Part shown: positions 21,288 through 25,166 of the stretch, one piece after another | How positions within the stretch are numbered: position 1 is the stretch's first letter | How the letters are laid out: each line of letters starts with the position of its first letter | Virus record (IMG/VR): IMGVR_UViG_3300043469_000230 | Location: 1 to 25,166 of that record | Strand: one strand, 5' to 3' | DNA from: a virus | DNA length: 25,166 nucleotides | The notes under the pieces: model-generated | What the model saw: the letters and a program-made list of their open reading frames with translations, nothing else | What the model was told of the DNA's origin: nothing | Databases searched by the model: none | Position numbers and translations under genes: made by a program

Positions 21288-21331
21288 AGTATTTCAATTA
21301 TAAAGTATTATTTTTGACTTTATGATAAACT
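21288..21331. promoter_or_regulatory. Divergent promoter region
   Basis: Minus strand: TATAAT at 21297-21302, 9 nt before the ATG at 21287. Plus strand: TGATAAACT at 21323-21331, an extended -10 box, 22 nt before the GTG at 21354. The two arms of the genome diverge here within 66 nt. Confidence 0.5.
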
Positions 21332-21353
21332 TAACGAGAGAGATAGGGTTTGA

Positions 21354-21827
21354 GTGTCTAAAATATCATTGACGTTGGGTAAAAAGAATCGTCGTTCGTG
21401 TGACGGATGTACAAAATGTTGTGAAGGTTGGCTAACTGCAACTATTCATGGCGAAGATATGTATCCTGGCAAGCCGTGCCAGAACTGTGATCCTGGAAAA
21501 GGTTGCACAGACTACAAGAACAGACCAGAAGAGCCGTGCAAAAATTATATGTGCATGTGGAGAGCAGAAGATGTTGTTCCAATTGAGTTCAAGCCATCCG
21601 AGGTTAATTCACTAATCACCAGAGGCAACATCAACGGCATGCCATATCTCGTCTTGGTTGAGGCAGGCGAGAAAATGAGAGCCGAGGTCGTCGCTTGGTT
21701 CATCGTATTCGTTTCTAGCAAGGGCATCAATGCAGAATGGCAAATTAATGGGCAGTCTTACTTCTCTGGTCACCCACAATTCCTAGAGGCAGTCGAAGCC
21801 CGAAGCAAACAGCAAAGCAAAAAATAA
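21354..21827 (+). CDS. Cysteine-cluster protein, YkgJ-like
   Basis: A 157-residue protein with nine cysteines in the first 70 residues: C16-x2-C19-x2-C22-C23, C42-x2-C45, C51, C62 and C67. 'CDGCTKCCEGW' followed by 'PCKNYMCMW' fits the YkgJ / UPF0153 family, thought to bind zinc or an iron-sulfur cluster. The rest is a charged alpha/beta part without cysteines. Start: GTG with a weak GA-rich site; the ATG codons downstream would remove the cysteine cluster, so GTG is preferred. The TAA is shared with the next gene (TAATG). Reported family functions are vague; it may be a metal-handling or redox protein acting with the next two genes. Confidence 0.75.
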   Translation: MSKISLTLGKKNRRSCDGCTKCCEGWLTATIHGEDMYPGKPCQNCDPGKGCTDYKNRPEEPCKNYMCMWRAEDVVPIEFKPSEVNSLITRGNINGMPYLVLVEAGEKMRAEVVAWFIVFVSSKGINAEWQINGQSYFSGHPQFLEAVEARSKQQSKK

Positions 21828-22597
21828 TGAAAAACAAAATTCTAGACACGCTGTCACACTCAAACAAGATCATCATTTCACCAGATATCGATGGAATAAC
21901 CTCTGCACGGCTCCTGGAGGCTTTTAACGGTTCGGTGGTGGTTGGAACCTACGACAAGAACGTTCTCCTCCTCAGCGACGGCGTAGATCCAAAAGAATGC
22001 CTATTCGTTGACTGCGATATGAACTCGGCGGATTTTGTTTCGATCGGAAATCACCAGCGTTTAAGTTCGGGGGATAACATGGCTTTAAAGTCGTTTAATC
22101 CAAATGTTCATTACGGTGTCAGTAAATATACGGATAAGTATCCGTTCGCTACAGCGTTTTTAATTTCGTTCGCAACAAGAGTACCTACATCCGAACATAT
22201 CCAAGCATACATGTCCTATGCTGACTCTACCTATAAGAACTTAATTAATTACAGCGATAACATGCATAATTGGTGGCAACGGATGAAGCATCTTGAACTT
22301 GATCAAGTTTTTAATCCATCTCCACAAGTCTTGCAAATTCTAAAGTCTCTAGAGTCCGCAGAAACGCCACAGGGCTTTGTCTCCAAGCGATTTGGCAAAA
22401 AGCGGTACATTGAGGAAATGAATGCTGCCTTGGCTAGTCACAATATCCCCCATATGACATTAGTATCTGGGAAAAAGTATTTAACTGACAAAGTTGGCAA
22501 AGCAACTGTGGTAAAATATAATCAGGACATAATCTCCTATGCTGAAGTGTACGGAGGGGAATATTCCATTACATACAATGAGGAGATAGACTGGTGA
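21827..22597 (+). CDS. DHH-phosphoesterase-like protein
   Basis: A 256-residue protein. The N-terminal 80 residues resemble the DHH superfamily (RecJ, NrnA, exopolyphosphatase): a beta strand then Asp20 and Asp22 in 'ISPDIDGITSARLL' (motif I, D-x-D-G), Asp62 and Asp64 in 'FVDCDMNSAD' (motif II), and 'IGNHQRL' where motif III, normally DHH, is expected. In place of DHH it reads Asn76-His77-Gln78, so metal binding may be altered or the protein inactive. The DHHA1 domain is not evident, and the total is shorter than NrnA (about 320). No membrane segments. The start overlaps the preceding stop (TAATG) and the end overlaps the next gene by 4 nt, a tight operon. Possible roles: nanoRNA/cyclic nucleotide degradation or single-strand DNA exonuclease; I would not choose. 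Confidence 0.65.
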   Translation: MKNKILDTLSHSNKIIISPDIDGITSARLLEAFNGSVVVGTYDKNVLLLSDGVDPKECLFVDCDMNSADFVSIGNHQRLSSGDNMALKSFNPNVHYGVSKYTDKYPFATAFLISFATRVPTSEHIQAYMSYADSTYKNLINYSDNMHNWWQRMKHLELDQVFNPSPQVLQILKSLESAETPQGFVSKRFGKKRYIEEMNAALASHNIPHMTLVSGKKYLTDKVGKATVVKYNQDIISYAEVYGGEYSITYNEEIDW

Positions 22598-22803
22598 GAG
22601 AACCTGCTAAGGACGTTACCTTCTTTGACCTATTCGATCCGTCAGAGGAAAGATCCGACAAAGAACTTATTGAGAAGCGTCTTGCCATATGTAATGAATG
22701 TCCCTGGTTTAATAAGCGATCAGCAAGATGCAGACAATGTGGATGCTATATGAAGTTAAAGACAACCCTTGGAAGGGCTAAATGTCCTATGGGCAAATGG
22801 TGA
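22594..22803 (+). CDS. Small CxxC metal-binding protein
   Basis: A 69-residue protein with six cysteines: 'IC(33)NEC(36)PWFNKRSARC(46)RQC(49)GC(51)YMKLKTTLGRAKC(64)PMGKW'. The 'C..CP.F....C..CGC.M..K......CP.GKW' pattern is a recurrent phage zinc-ribbon-type protein (I recall it in T4-like marine phages; family number not certain). GTG start overlapping the upstream TGA by 4 nt (GTGA). Last gene of the trio with the YkgJ-like and DHH-like proteins. Unknown function; likely a zinc-binding accessory or regulatory protein. Confidence 0.78.
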   Translation: MREPAKDVTFFDLFDPSEERSDKELIEKRLAICNECPWFNKRSARCRQCGCYMKLKTTLGRAKCPMGKW

Positions 22804-22840
22804 TTGCTTCGCAATTGTTATACCGCCGAAAGTTTAATGC

Positions 22841-22954
22841 ATGAAACCATCATTTTTTAACAAATTAGCCTATGTCGTAGGTGGATTTGCTCTCTGCATT
22901 ACATGGATGTATGTCTTTATGTCTGTTATTAAGTTATTTTTGGATCAGAGATAG
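22841..22954 (+). CDS. 37-residue single-span membrane protein
   Basis: MKPSFFNKLAYVVGGFALCI then TWMYVFMSVIKLFLDQR. A basic N terminus, a ~23-residue hydrophobic span (about 10-33) and a charged end fit a membrane-anchored small protein. The ribosome site is weak (GAAAG, spacing about 8). A perfect CAGAGA-TAG-TCTCTG hairpin has the stop codon in its loop. It is 37 nt after the previous gene, possibly co-transcribed. Role unknown; a lysis or superinfection-exclusion role is only a guess. Confidence 0.55.
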   Translation: MKPSFFNKLAYVVGGFALCITWMYVFMSVIKLFLDQR

Positions 22955-23030
22955 TCTCTGTACCCCCGAAATCTGAAAAAATCTATTTTTGTATCACTAC
23001 ACTGCTATAAATGTAGCATTTTATCGCATC

Positions 23031-23046
23031 GTTACCAAAATGTTAC
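23031..23046. repeat. GTTAnCAA-type site, copy 2
   Basis: GTTACCAAAATGTTAC. With two flanking bases, an 18-mer differs by one base from that at 23215-23232. A TTGACA is present 35 nt downstream (23082-23087) but without a clear -10. Confidence 0.5.
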
Positions 23047-23140
23047 ATTTCATATCCGACAAATCTGAAAAAATTTTCAAATTGACAAAAATCTGAATAT
23101 TTTGTAGATGTGAATGATACACGATCTAAAATAAAAATGC

Positions 23141-23169
23141 ATCATATCATAGTGAGCACACATTGTCAA
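23141..23169 (-). promoter_or_regulatory. Leftward near-consensus sigma-70 promoter
   Basis: On the minus strand TTGACA (23164-23169), a 17-nt spacer and TATGAT (23141-23146) with an upstream TGA. It is the best complete promoter in the window. It points left toward genes that lie on the plus strand, so its product would be untranslated or antisense: no minus-strand frame follows in the next 200 nt. Confidence 0.6.
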
Positions 23170-23216
23170 GCCTTACCCCTGGTGCCACCCCTTTGTTTAG
23201 TACTGGTGCGCCCTTC

Positions 23217-23232
23217 GTTATCAAAATGTTAC
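23217..23232. repeat. GTTAnCAA-type site, copy 3
   Basis: GTTATCAAAATGTTAC, 31 nt before the rightward TTGACT promoter at 23264. See copies at 20838 and 23031 and the degenerate GTTATCAATTCGTTAT at 23995-24010. Confidence 0.5.
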
Positions 23233-23252
23233 CAAAAAAGATCGAAATCTAC

Positions 23253-23261
23253 GGCGTGTCG
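23253..23261 (+). repeat. GGCGTGTCG element, copy 1
   Basis: GGCGTGTCG preceded by GATCGAAATCTAC and followed by ATTTG. The same neighbourhood (TCGTTATC..., TTTCGATCTATC, GGCGTGTCGATTAG) recurs at 23980-24042, so the repeat is about 60 nt long with the 9-mer at its end. A further lone copy is at 23455-23463, just behind the gene ending at 23448. Confidence 0.6.
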
Positions 23262-23263
23262 AT

Positions 23264-23292
23264 TTGACTTTGTCATACATCTATGGTTAGAT
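23264..23292 (+). promoter_or_regulatory. Rightward promoter of the small-gene array
   Basis: TTGACT (23264-23269), 17-nt spacer, TTAGAT (23287-23292) with an upstream TGG. The promoter at 24546-24574 has the same design, and both transcripts share a 22-base leader segment (23307-23328 and 24589-24610) ending in the ribosome site. Confidence 0.62.
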
Positions 23293-23337
23293 ATATATAT
23301 AAAGATAAATAGAAATAAAAAGAAAGGAAGGTAACAA

Positions 23338-23448
23338 ATGTTTTCAGTTTGTGAACTTTGCGATGTAGTAGTAGAAAAGATTTTCGTAGAGGAGGCTGGC
23401 GAGTATGGTTGCGAAATCTGCTGGTCAGAGTATGGAGAAATCCACTAA
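23338..23448 (+). CDS. 36-residue double-CxxC protein
   Basis: MFSVCELCDVVVEKIFVEEA then GEYGCEICWSEYGEIH. Cysteines 5/8 and 25/28 form two CxxC pairs 17 residues apart, the spacing of a four-cysteine zinc ribbon or rubredoxin-like knuckle. The peptide is otherwise acidic. The start has AAAGGAAGG, 7 nt from the ATG, and a promoter 45 nt upstream. No family recognised. It may be an inhibitor or cofactor that binds a host protein, as very small early phage proteins often are. Confidence 0.75.
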   Translation: MFSVCELCDVVVEKIFVEEAGEYGCEICWSEYGEIH

Positions 23449-23454
23449 ACCTCT

Positions 23455-23463
23455 GGCGTGTCG
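23455..23463 (+). repeat. GGCGTGTCG element, copy 2
   Basis: Lone copy 6 nt behind the stop codon at 23448 and 9 nt before the TGTCnG promoter at 23473. It can form a short hairpin (GGCG-TGT-CGCC). Confidence 0.55.
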
Positions 23464-23472
23464 CCAACTCAA

Positions 23473-23494
23473 TGTCTGACCCCTACTGTATACT
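23473..23494 (+). promoter_or_regulatory. TGTCnG-N10-TATACT promoter, copy 1
   Basis: TGTCTG (23473-23478), 10 nt, TATACT (23489-23494); 26 nt before the ATG at 23521, with AAGAAAGG between. First of five modules with the same spacing. Confidence 0.55.
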
Positions 23495-23520
23495 AATAGC
23501 AACAAGAAAGGTAATAACTA

Positions 23521-23655
23521 ATGAATCTAGAAATCATCCTCAAGGACGGTACTTCAATCTACCCATCATATGACCCAGAGCACAAGGCAAGCGTGATTGC
23601 GTTCTACAAGGACATGTTTGACAAGGGGCTAATCACTGGCTGGGGCATCATCTAA
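23521..23655 (+). CDS. 44-residue small protein
   Basis: MNLEIILKDGTSIYPSYDPE then HKASVIAFYKDMFDKGLITGWGII. No cysteines. A short beta hairpin ('LEIILKDGTSIY') and a helix ('HKASVIAFYKDMFDKGL') are suggested. AGAAAGG lies 12 nt before the ATG. It does not resemble a family I know. The stop codon overlaps the start of the second promoter module. Confidence 0.75.
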   Translation: MNLEIILKDGTSIYPSYDPEHKASVIAFYKDMFDKGLITGWGII

Positions 23656-23712
23656 ATGTCAGTTGGTATTGTTATACTTGCAATTGTAATTGTTGTTCTA
23701 ATCAATCAGTAA
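23656..23712 (+). CDS. Possible 18-residue hydrophobic peptide
   Basis: MSVGIVILAIVIVVLINQ: a complete, uninterrupted membrane-spanning sequence directly after the previous stop codon (TAAATG). There is no separate ribosome site, so coupling would be needed. The ATG is also part of a promoter module (AAATGTCAG), so the frame could be accidental. The run of Ile/Val with a polar end is unlikely by chance, but not decisive. Confidence 0.35.
   Translation: MSVGIVILAIVIVVLINQ
23657..23678 (+). promoter_or_regulatory. TGTCnG-N10-TATACT promoter, copy 2
   Basis: TGTCAG (23657-23662), 10 nt, TATACT (23673-23678) with an upstream TGT. It lies 43 nt before the ATG at 23722. Confidence 0.55.
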
Positions 23713-23721
23713 AGGATAATC

Positions 23722-23889
23722 ATGGGACTAGGTTTGGCTCTAATCACTCGTTCAGTAATGGCTAAGATTGCATTGCGTAATTTTCCTAAGATAAGCATGT
23801 TTGCTTGTCAGTCATGCAATACCCTCGCTGCTGTCAAGGTATTCAAGGACCACGTTGAAATTGTTAGGTGCAAGTGCAGTGGACACTAA
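23722..23889 (+). CDS. 55-residue CxxC/CxC protein
   Basis: MGLGLALITRSVMAKIALRN at the N terminus (mildly hydrophobic and basic), then 'FPKISMFACQSCNTLAAVKVFKDHVEIVRCKCSGH'. Cysteines 29/32 and 50/52 plus the final histidine suggest a small zinc-ribbon fold. AAAGGATAATC precedes the ATG. The 3' end overlaps a GTG-started frame at 23879. No family recognised. Confidence 0.72.
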   Translation: MGLGLALITRSVMAKIALRNFPKISMFACQSCNTLAAVKVFKDHVEIVRCKCSGH

Positions 23890-23968
23890 GGAACTTGAGT
23901 ATCTCATAGGTCTTTGTGATATCATGCTAATGGATGATGAAGATCTTCTAACTACCCCCAAGCAATAG
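23879..23968 (+). CDS. Possible 29-residue acidic peptide
   Basis: GTG start inside the end of the preceding gene, with AGGTG 8 nt upstream. The peptide is MDTKELEYLIGLCDIMLMDD then EDLLTTPKQ: acidic and probably helical. Overlapping starts are usual in this genome, but GTG and the small size keep this uncertain. Its stop is directly followed by the CGACACGCC element. Confidence 0.5.
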   Translation: MDTKELEYLIGLCDIMLMDDEDLLTTPKQ

Positions 23969-24038
23969 CGACACGCCCGAAAGGGGCGCACCTCGTTATC
24001 AATTCGTTATAAAAGAATTTCGATCTATCGGCGTGTCG
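23969..24038. repeat. Inverted pair of CGACACGCC/GGCGTGTCG elements
   Basis: CGACACGCC (23969-23977) and GGCGTGTCG (24030-24038) are perfect reverse complements enclosing 52 nt. Right of the first arm, CGCCC-GAAAG-GGGCG forms a tight hairpin; a GTTATCAATTCGTTAT site (23995-24010) and TTTCGATCTATC follow. The segment has no gene. As RNA it could fold into a long stem with an inner hairpin. The second half repeats sequence found at 23205-23264. Confidence 0.6.
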
Positions 24039-24048
24039 ATTAGGTAAA

Positions 24049-24070
24049 TGTCGGTAGCCTATGCTAATGT
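24049..24070 (+). promoter_or_regulatory. TGTCGG-N10-TAATGT promoter, copy 3
   Basis: TGTCGG (24049-24054), 10 nt, TAATGT (24065-24070) with upstream TGC; 27 nt before the ATG at 24098, with AAAGAAAGG between. Confidence 0.55.
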
Positions 24071-24097
24071 AAGTAATAGATAAAAGAAAGGTTCACA

Positions 24098-24265
24098 ATG
24101 AACACTAAGGAAACAAACATTGCTCTAAACAGAGCAGGGGCTACTATCCGCTTGGCTAACGAAAGCATTTGGGCTAAGAAGCAGATGGGTATCTGCCCTG
24201 TTGCTCAATGTGATGGTGATGCCGTCAAAGACAATTGGAATGGGTTCTGTAAAGACCACGCCTAA
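24098..24265 (+). CDS. 55-residue Cys/His protein
   Basis: MNTKETNIALNRAGATIRLA then 'NESIWAKKQMGICPVAQCDGDAVKDNWNGFCKDHA'. The potential ligands C33, C38, C51 and H54 form a C-x4-C-x12-C-x2-H set, a plausible small zinc site ('ICPVAQCDGDAV...GFCKDH' resembles a pattern found in many phage zinc-binding peptides). Start with AGAAAGG at about 8 nt. Stop overlaps the next promoter (TAAATGTCGG). Confidence 0.75.
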   Translation: MNTKETNIALNRAGATIRLANESIWAKKQMGICPVAQCDGDAVKDNWNGFCKDHA

Positions 24266-24266
24266 A

Positions 24267-24288
24267 TGTCGGTAGGGTATGCTAATCT
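24267..24288 (+). promoter_or_regulatory. TGTCGG-N10-TAATCT promoter, copy 4
   Basis: TGTCGG (24267-24272), 10 nt, TAATCT (24283-24288) with upstream TGC; 23 nt before the ATG at 24312, with GAAAGGA between. Confidence 0.55.
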
Positions 24289-24311
24289 AAACTTATTGAA
24301 AGGAAAACTAA

Positions 24312-24461
24312 ATGACTACATTCACCAACGAAACACAAAAAGACCGCCGAGCATACGCTGACTATTGGTCAGTAGAGATTGGTGATGTTTACTTTTGTGA
24401 TGACTGTGGCTATTGGACACACAATGACGAAGATGAACTGCCTATGTGTAAGTGTGCCTAA
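24312..24461 (+). CDS. 49-residue CxxC/CxC protein
   Basis: MTTFTNETQKDRRAYADYWS then 'VEIGDVYFCDDCGYWTHNDEDELPMCKCA'. Cysteines 29/32 and 46/48, with His37 between, resemble the layout at 23722. The N-terminal half is polar and basic, the rest acidic. GAAAGGA is about 9 nt before the ATG. No family recognised; a zinc-binding small protein is likely. Confidence 0.75.
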   Translation: MTTFTNETQKDRRAYADYWSVEIGDVYFCDDCGYWTHNDEDELPMCKCA

Positions 24462-24473
24462 CACTACCCTGGG

Positions 24474-24497
24474 CGACACGCCCGACAGGGGCGCACC
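24474..24497. repeat. CGACACGCC element with hairpin, copy
   Basis: CGACACGCCCGACAGGGGCG: the 9-mer followed by a CGCCC-GACAG-GGGCG hairpin and CACC. Compared with 23969, the stem is kept while one loop base changes, which suggests the hairpin matters. It lies 12 nt after the previous stop codon. Confidence 0.6.
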
Positions 24498-24545
24498 TTG
24501 TATGGATCCTACAAAAAAGACACGAAAACTTTGTATGAAATAGGC

Positions 24546-24574
24546 TTGACAAATGACTATTTATCTGGTTGAAT
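24546..24574 (+). promoter_or_regulatory. Rightward TTGACA promoter of the 89-residue gene
   Basis: TTGACA (24546-24551), 17-nt spacer, TTGAAT (24569-24574) with upstream TGG; same design and leader as the promoter at 23264-23292. Confidence 0.62.
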
Positions 24575-24616
24575 ATATATAGATAAAGAAATAGAAATAA
24601 AAAGAAAGGAGTTCAA

Positions 24617-24886
24617 ATGAACTCACTAGTAGTAACAAAAGAAAACTTCCAGACTATCCGCTCGGAAGGTATCGGTAACGGCTTCACCGTTATCAACCCA
24701 GAAGACGGTTACCGCAAGGATAACCGACTATGGTTCGGAACTTGTTCAGTATGCGGTGAGAGTGTAACCAACTCAAGCCTAAAAGGTCTTTGGGAACACG
24801 AGATTGTTCTAGAAGAAAAAAGAAACCCTAGCGGTTTTGTTTCTTACCGTTCATCAAGAAATGTAGACTACTGCCCTAGCAACTAG
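24617..24886 (+). CDS. 89-residue protein with CxxC motif
   Basis: The sequence reads 'MNSLVVTKENFQTIRSEGIGNGFTVINPEDGYRKDNRLWFGTCSVCGESVTNSSLKGLWEHEIVLEEK...'. C43-x2-C46, H61 and C86 could together bind one zinc. It is the longest member of the array, with normal alpha/beta composition. AGAAAGGAG is 5 nt before the ATG. Not recognised. GC content of the gene is slightly higher than its surroundings. Confidence 0.78.
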   Translation: MNSLVVTKENFQTIRSEGIGNGFTVINPEDGYRKDNRLWFGTCSVCGESVTNSSLKGLWEHEIVLEEKRNPSGFVSYRSSRNVDYCPSN

Positions 24887-24927
24887 GGAGTGTCTCACTT
24901 GACAACCACAGAAATGTGTGCGCCCCC

Positions 24928-24936
24928 CGACACGCC
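24928..24936 (-). repeat. CGACACGCC element, last copy
   Basis: CGACACGCC within a GC-rich patch (24920-24938), followed by GAGATGAAAATTTCGATCAA; the hairpin partner GGGCG is missing here, but GTGCGCC stands in front of it. The 'TTTCGATC' neighbour seen at the other copies is retained. Confidence 0.5.
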
Positions 24937-25017
24937 CGAGATGAAAATTTCGATCAAATTCACAGGAAAAATTAACCTAATTAATTCTTTTGAAAACACC
25001 CTAAAATGTCCCTTAAA

Positions 25018-25039
25018 TGTCGGTGGGTAGTGTTATTGT
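25018..25039 (+). promoter_or_regulatory. TGTCGG-N10-TATTGT promoter, copy 5
   Basis: TGTCGG (25018-25023), 10 nt, TATTGT (25034-25039) with upstream TGT; 29 nt before the ATG at 25069, with AAAGAAAGG between. A second TGTC stands 12 nt upstream (25006). Confidence 0.55.
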
Positions 25040-25068
25040 AATAGTAGAAAGAAAAGAAAGGATACCAA

Positions 25069-25166
25069 ATGTATCACTATGATGACCGCTACTACTGGGC
25101 ACCAGAATGTGCCGAGTGTGATGTTGAGATAACTGCTAGAACAGTTGCCGAGTTAGAGCAACTAAT
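25069..25166 (+). CDS. Small CxxC protein, cut by the window end
   Basis: Only the first 32 codons are present: MYHYDDRYYWAPECAECDVE then 'ITARTVAELEQL'. C14-x2-C17 follows a Tyr/Trp-rich start. AAAGAAAGGA is 8 nt before the ATG and a TGTCGG promoter stands upstream. It belongs to the same array of small cysteine proteins; the C-terminal end and total length cannot be seen. Confidence 0.7.
   Translation, partial: MYHYDDRYYWAPECAECDVEITARTVAELEQL

Larger units (their letters stand above)
22955..23337. other. 383-nt region without a gene: regulatory
   Basis: I find no convincing gene here; the longest frame lacks a ribosome site and reads unlike a protein. The region holds a repeated AAATCTGAAAAAAT (22969-22982 and 23061-23074), two GTTAnCAAAATGTTAC sites, a leftward promoter (23141-23169), one GGCGTGTCG element (23253-23261) and a rightward promoter (23264-23292). 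It separates the YkgJ/DHH trio from the array of very small genes. Confidence 0.6.

Noticed and set aside
22801-22825. ATTGC-TTC-GCAAT hairpin after the CxxC gene as a terminator
   Set aside because: Five-pair stem without a proper U-run; the following small gene is probably co-transcribed.
23007-23024. GCTA...TAGC hairpin with TTTT as a terminator
   Set aside because: The stem is only 4-5 A/T-rich pairs and the U-run is short; too weak to call.
23082-23110. TTGACA at 23082 as a rightward promoter
   Set aside because: The sequence 15-18 nt downstream (TAGATG region) is not an acceptable -10 box and no gene follows within 200 nt.
23110-23334. 74-codon plus-strand frame in the regulatory region
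   Set aside because: No ribosome site, unusual composition, and it covers promoter boxes, the GTTAnCAA site and the GGCGTGTCG element, which explain the sequence better.
24914-25030. 38-codon plus-strand frame starting MCAPPDTPEM
   Set aside because: No ribosome site; overlaps both the CGACACGCC element and the TGTCGG promoter of the next gene.
1-25166. tRNA genes, integrase or attachment site
   Set aside because: I saw no cloverleaf-like segments, no integrase-like protein and no long terminal duplications, so lysogeny cannot be argued from this window.

Overview
The window is part of the genome of a tailed phage (or a prophage of one). The probable host is a low-GC actinobacterium, for example a freshwater lineage. 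The phage call rests on a recognisable head module (HK97-type portal, prohead protease with scaffold, major capsid protein), a long set of tail-fibre and receptor-binding-type proteins, and an NlpC/P60 lysin. The actinobacterial guess is an inference. It rests on virion motifs that I associate with actinophages (the 'VLGGP...V.VDLG..G.RGS' protein, the 'LKPNGGSSLKD' membrane protein) and on several start codons 6-7 nt behind a -10 box, which implies leaderless mRNAs. AT-rich codon use argues against a high-GC host.

Layout. Positions 1-16292 and 17133-21287 are virion genes on the minus strand. In transcription order they are: a holin-like membrane protein; a first block of small fibre/adaptor proteins (20726 to 17133); a second block (16292 to 12921); two large fibre proteins; two paralogues of a conserved phage family flanking a small gene; a 1247-residue lectin-like tail protein; and then portal, protease/scaffold and capsid. 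The capsid gene ends in a UUCG-loop terminator at the window edge. The lysin is on the plus strand between the two fibre blocks, with its own promoter, and is separated from the convergent gene by a bidirectional terminator. Terminase, tape-measure and major tail genes are not in the window.

From 21354 the genes are on the plus strand. First comes a compact overlapping trio: a YkgJ-like cysteine cluster protein, a DHH-phosphoesterase-like protein and a CxxC protein. Then come a tiny membrane protein and a 383-nt regulatory region. The rest is a string of very small genes (18-89 residues), most carrying CxxC pairs. Each is preceded by a repeated promoter module and separated from the next by repeated GC-rich elements.

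Regulation is the most unusual part. Most late promoters are extended -10 boxes (TGnTATAAT) with no visible -35, set 6-19 nt before the start codon, so several mRNAs should be leaderless. Two late promoters are followed at once by a hairpin and a U-rich run (20751-20816 and 16340-16383), which suggests controlled read-through or short RNAs. The right arm uses at least two other promoter classes: TTGAC(A/T) with a TGG-TTrrAT box, and a TGTCnG box exactly 10 nt before the -10. It also has a GTTAnCAA-type repeated site near promoters and six copies of the 9-mer GGCGTGTCG.

Also notable are a likely scaffold gene nested in frame inside the protease gene with its own strong ribosome binding site, and several sets of paralogous virion modules. 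All functional calls come from reading the translated sequence; no database search was run.
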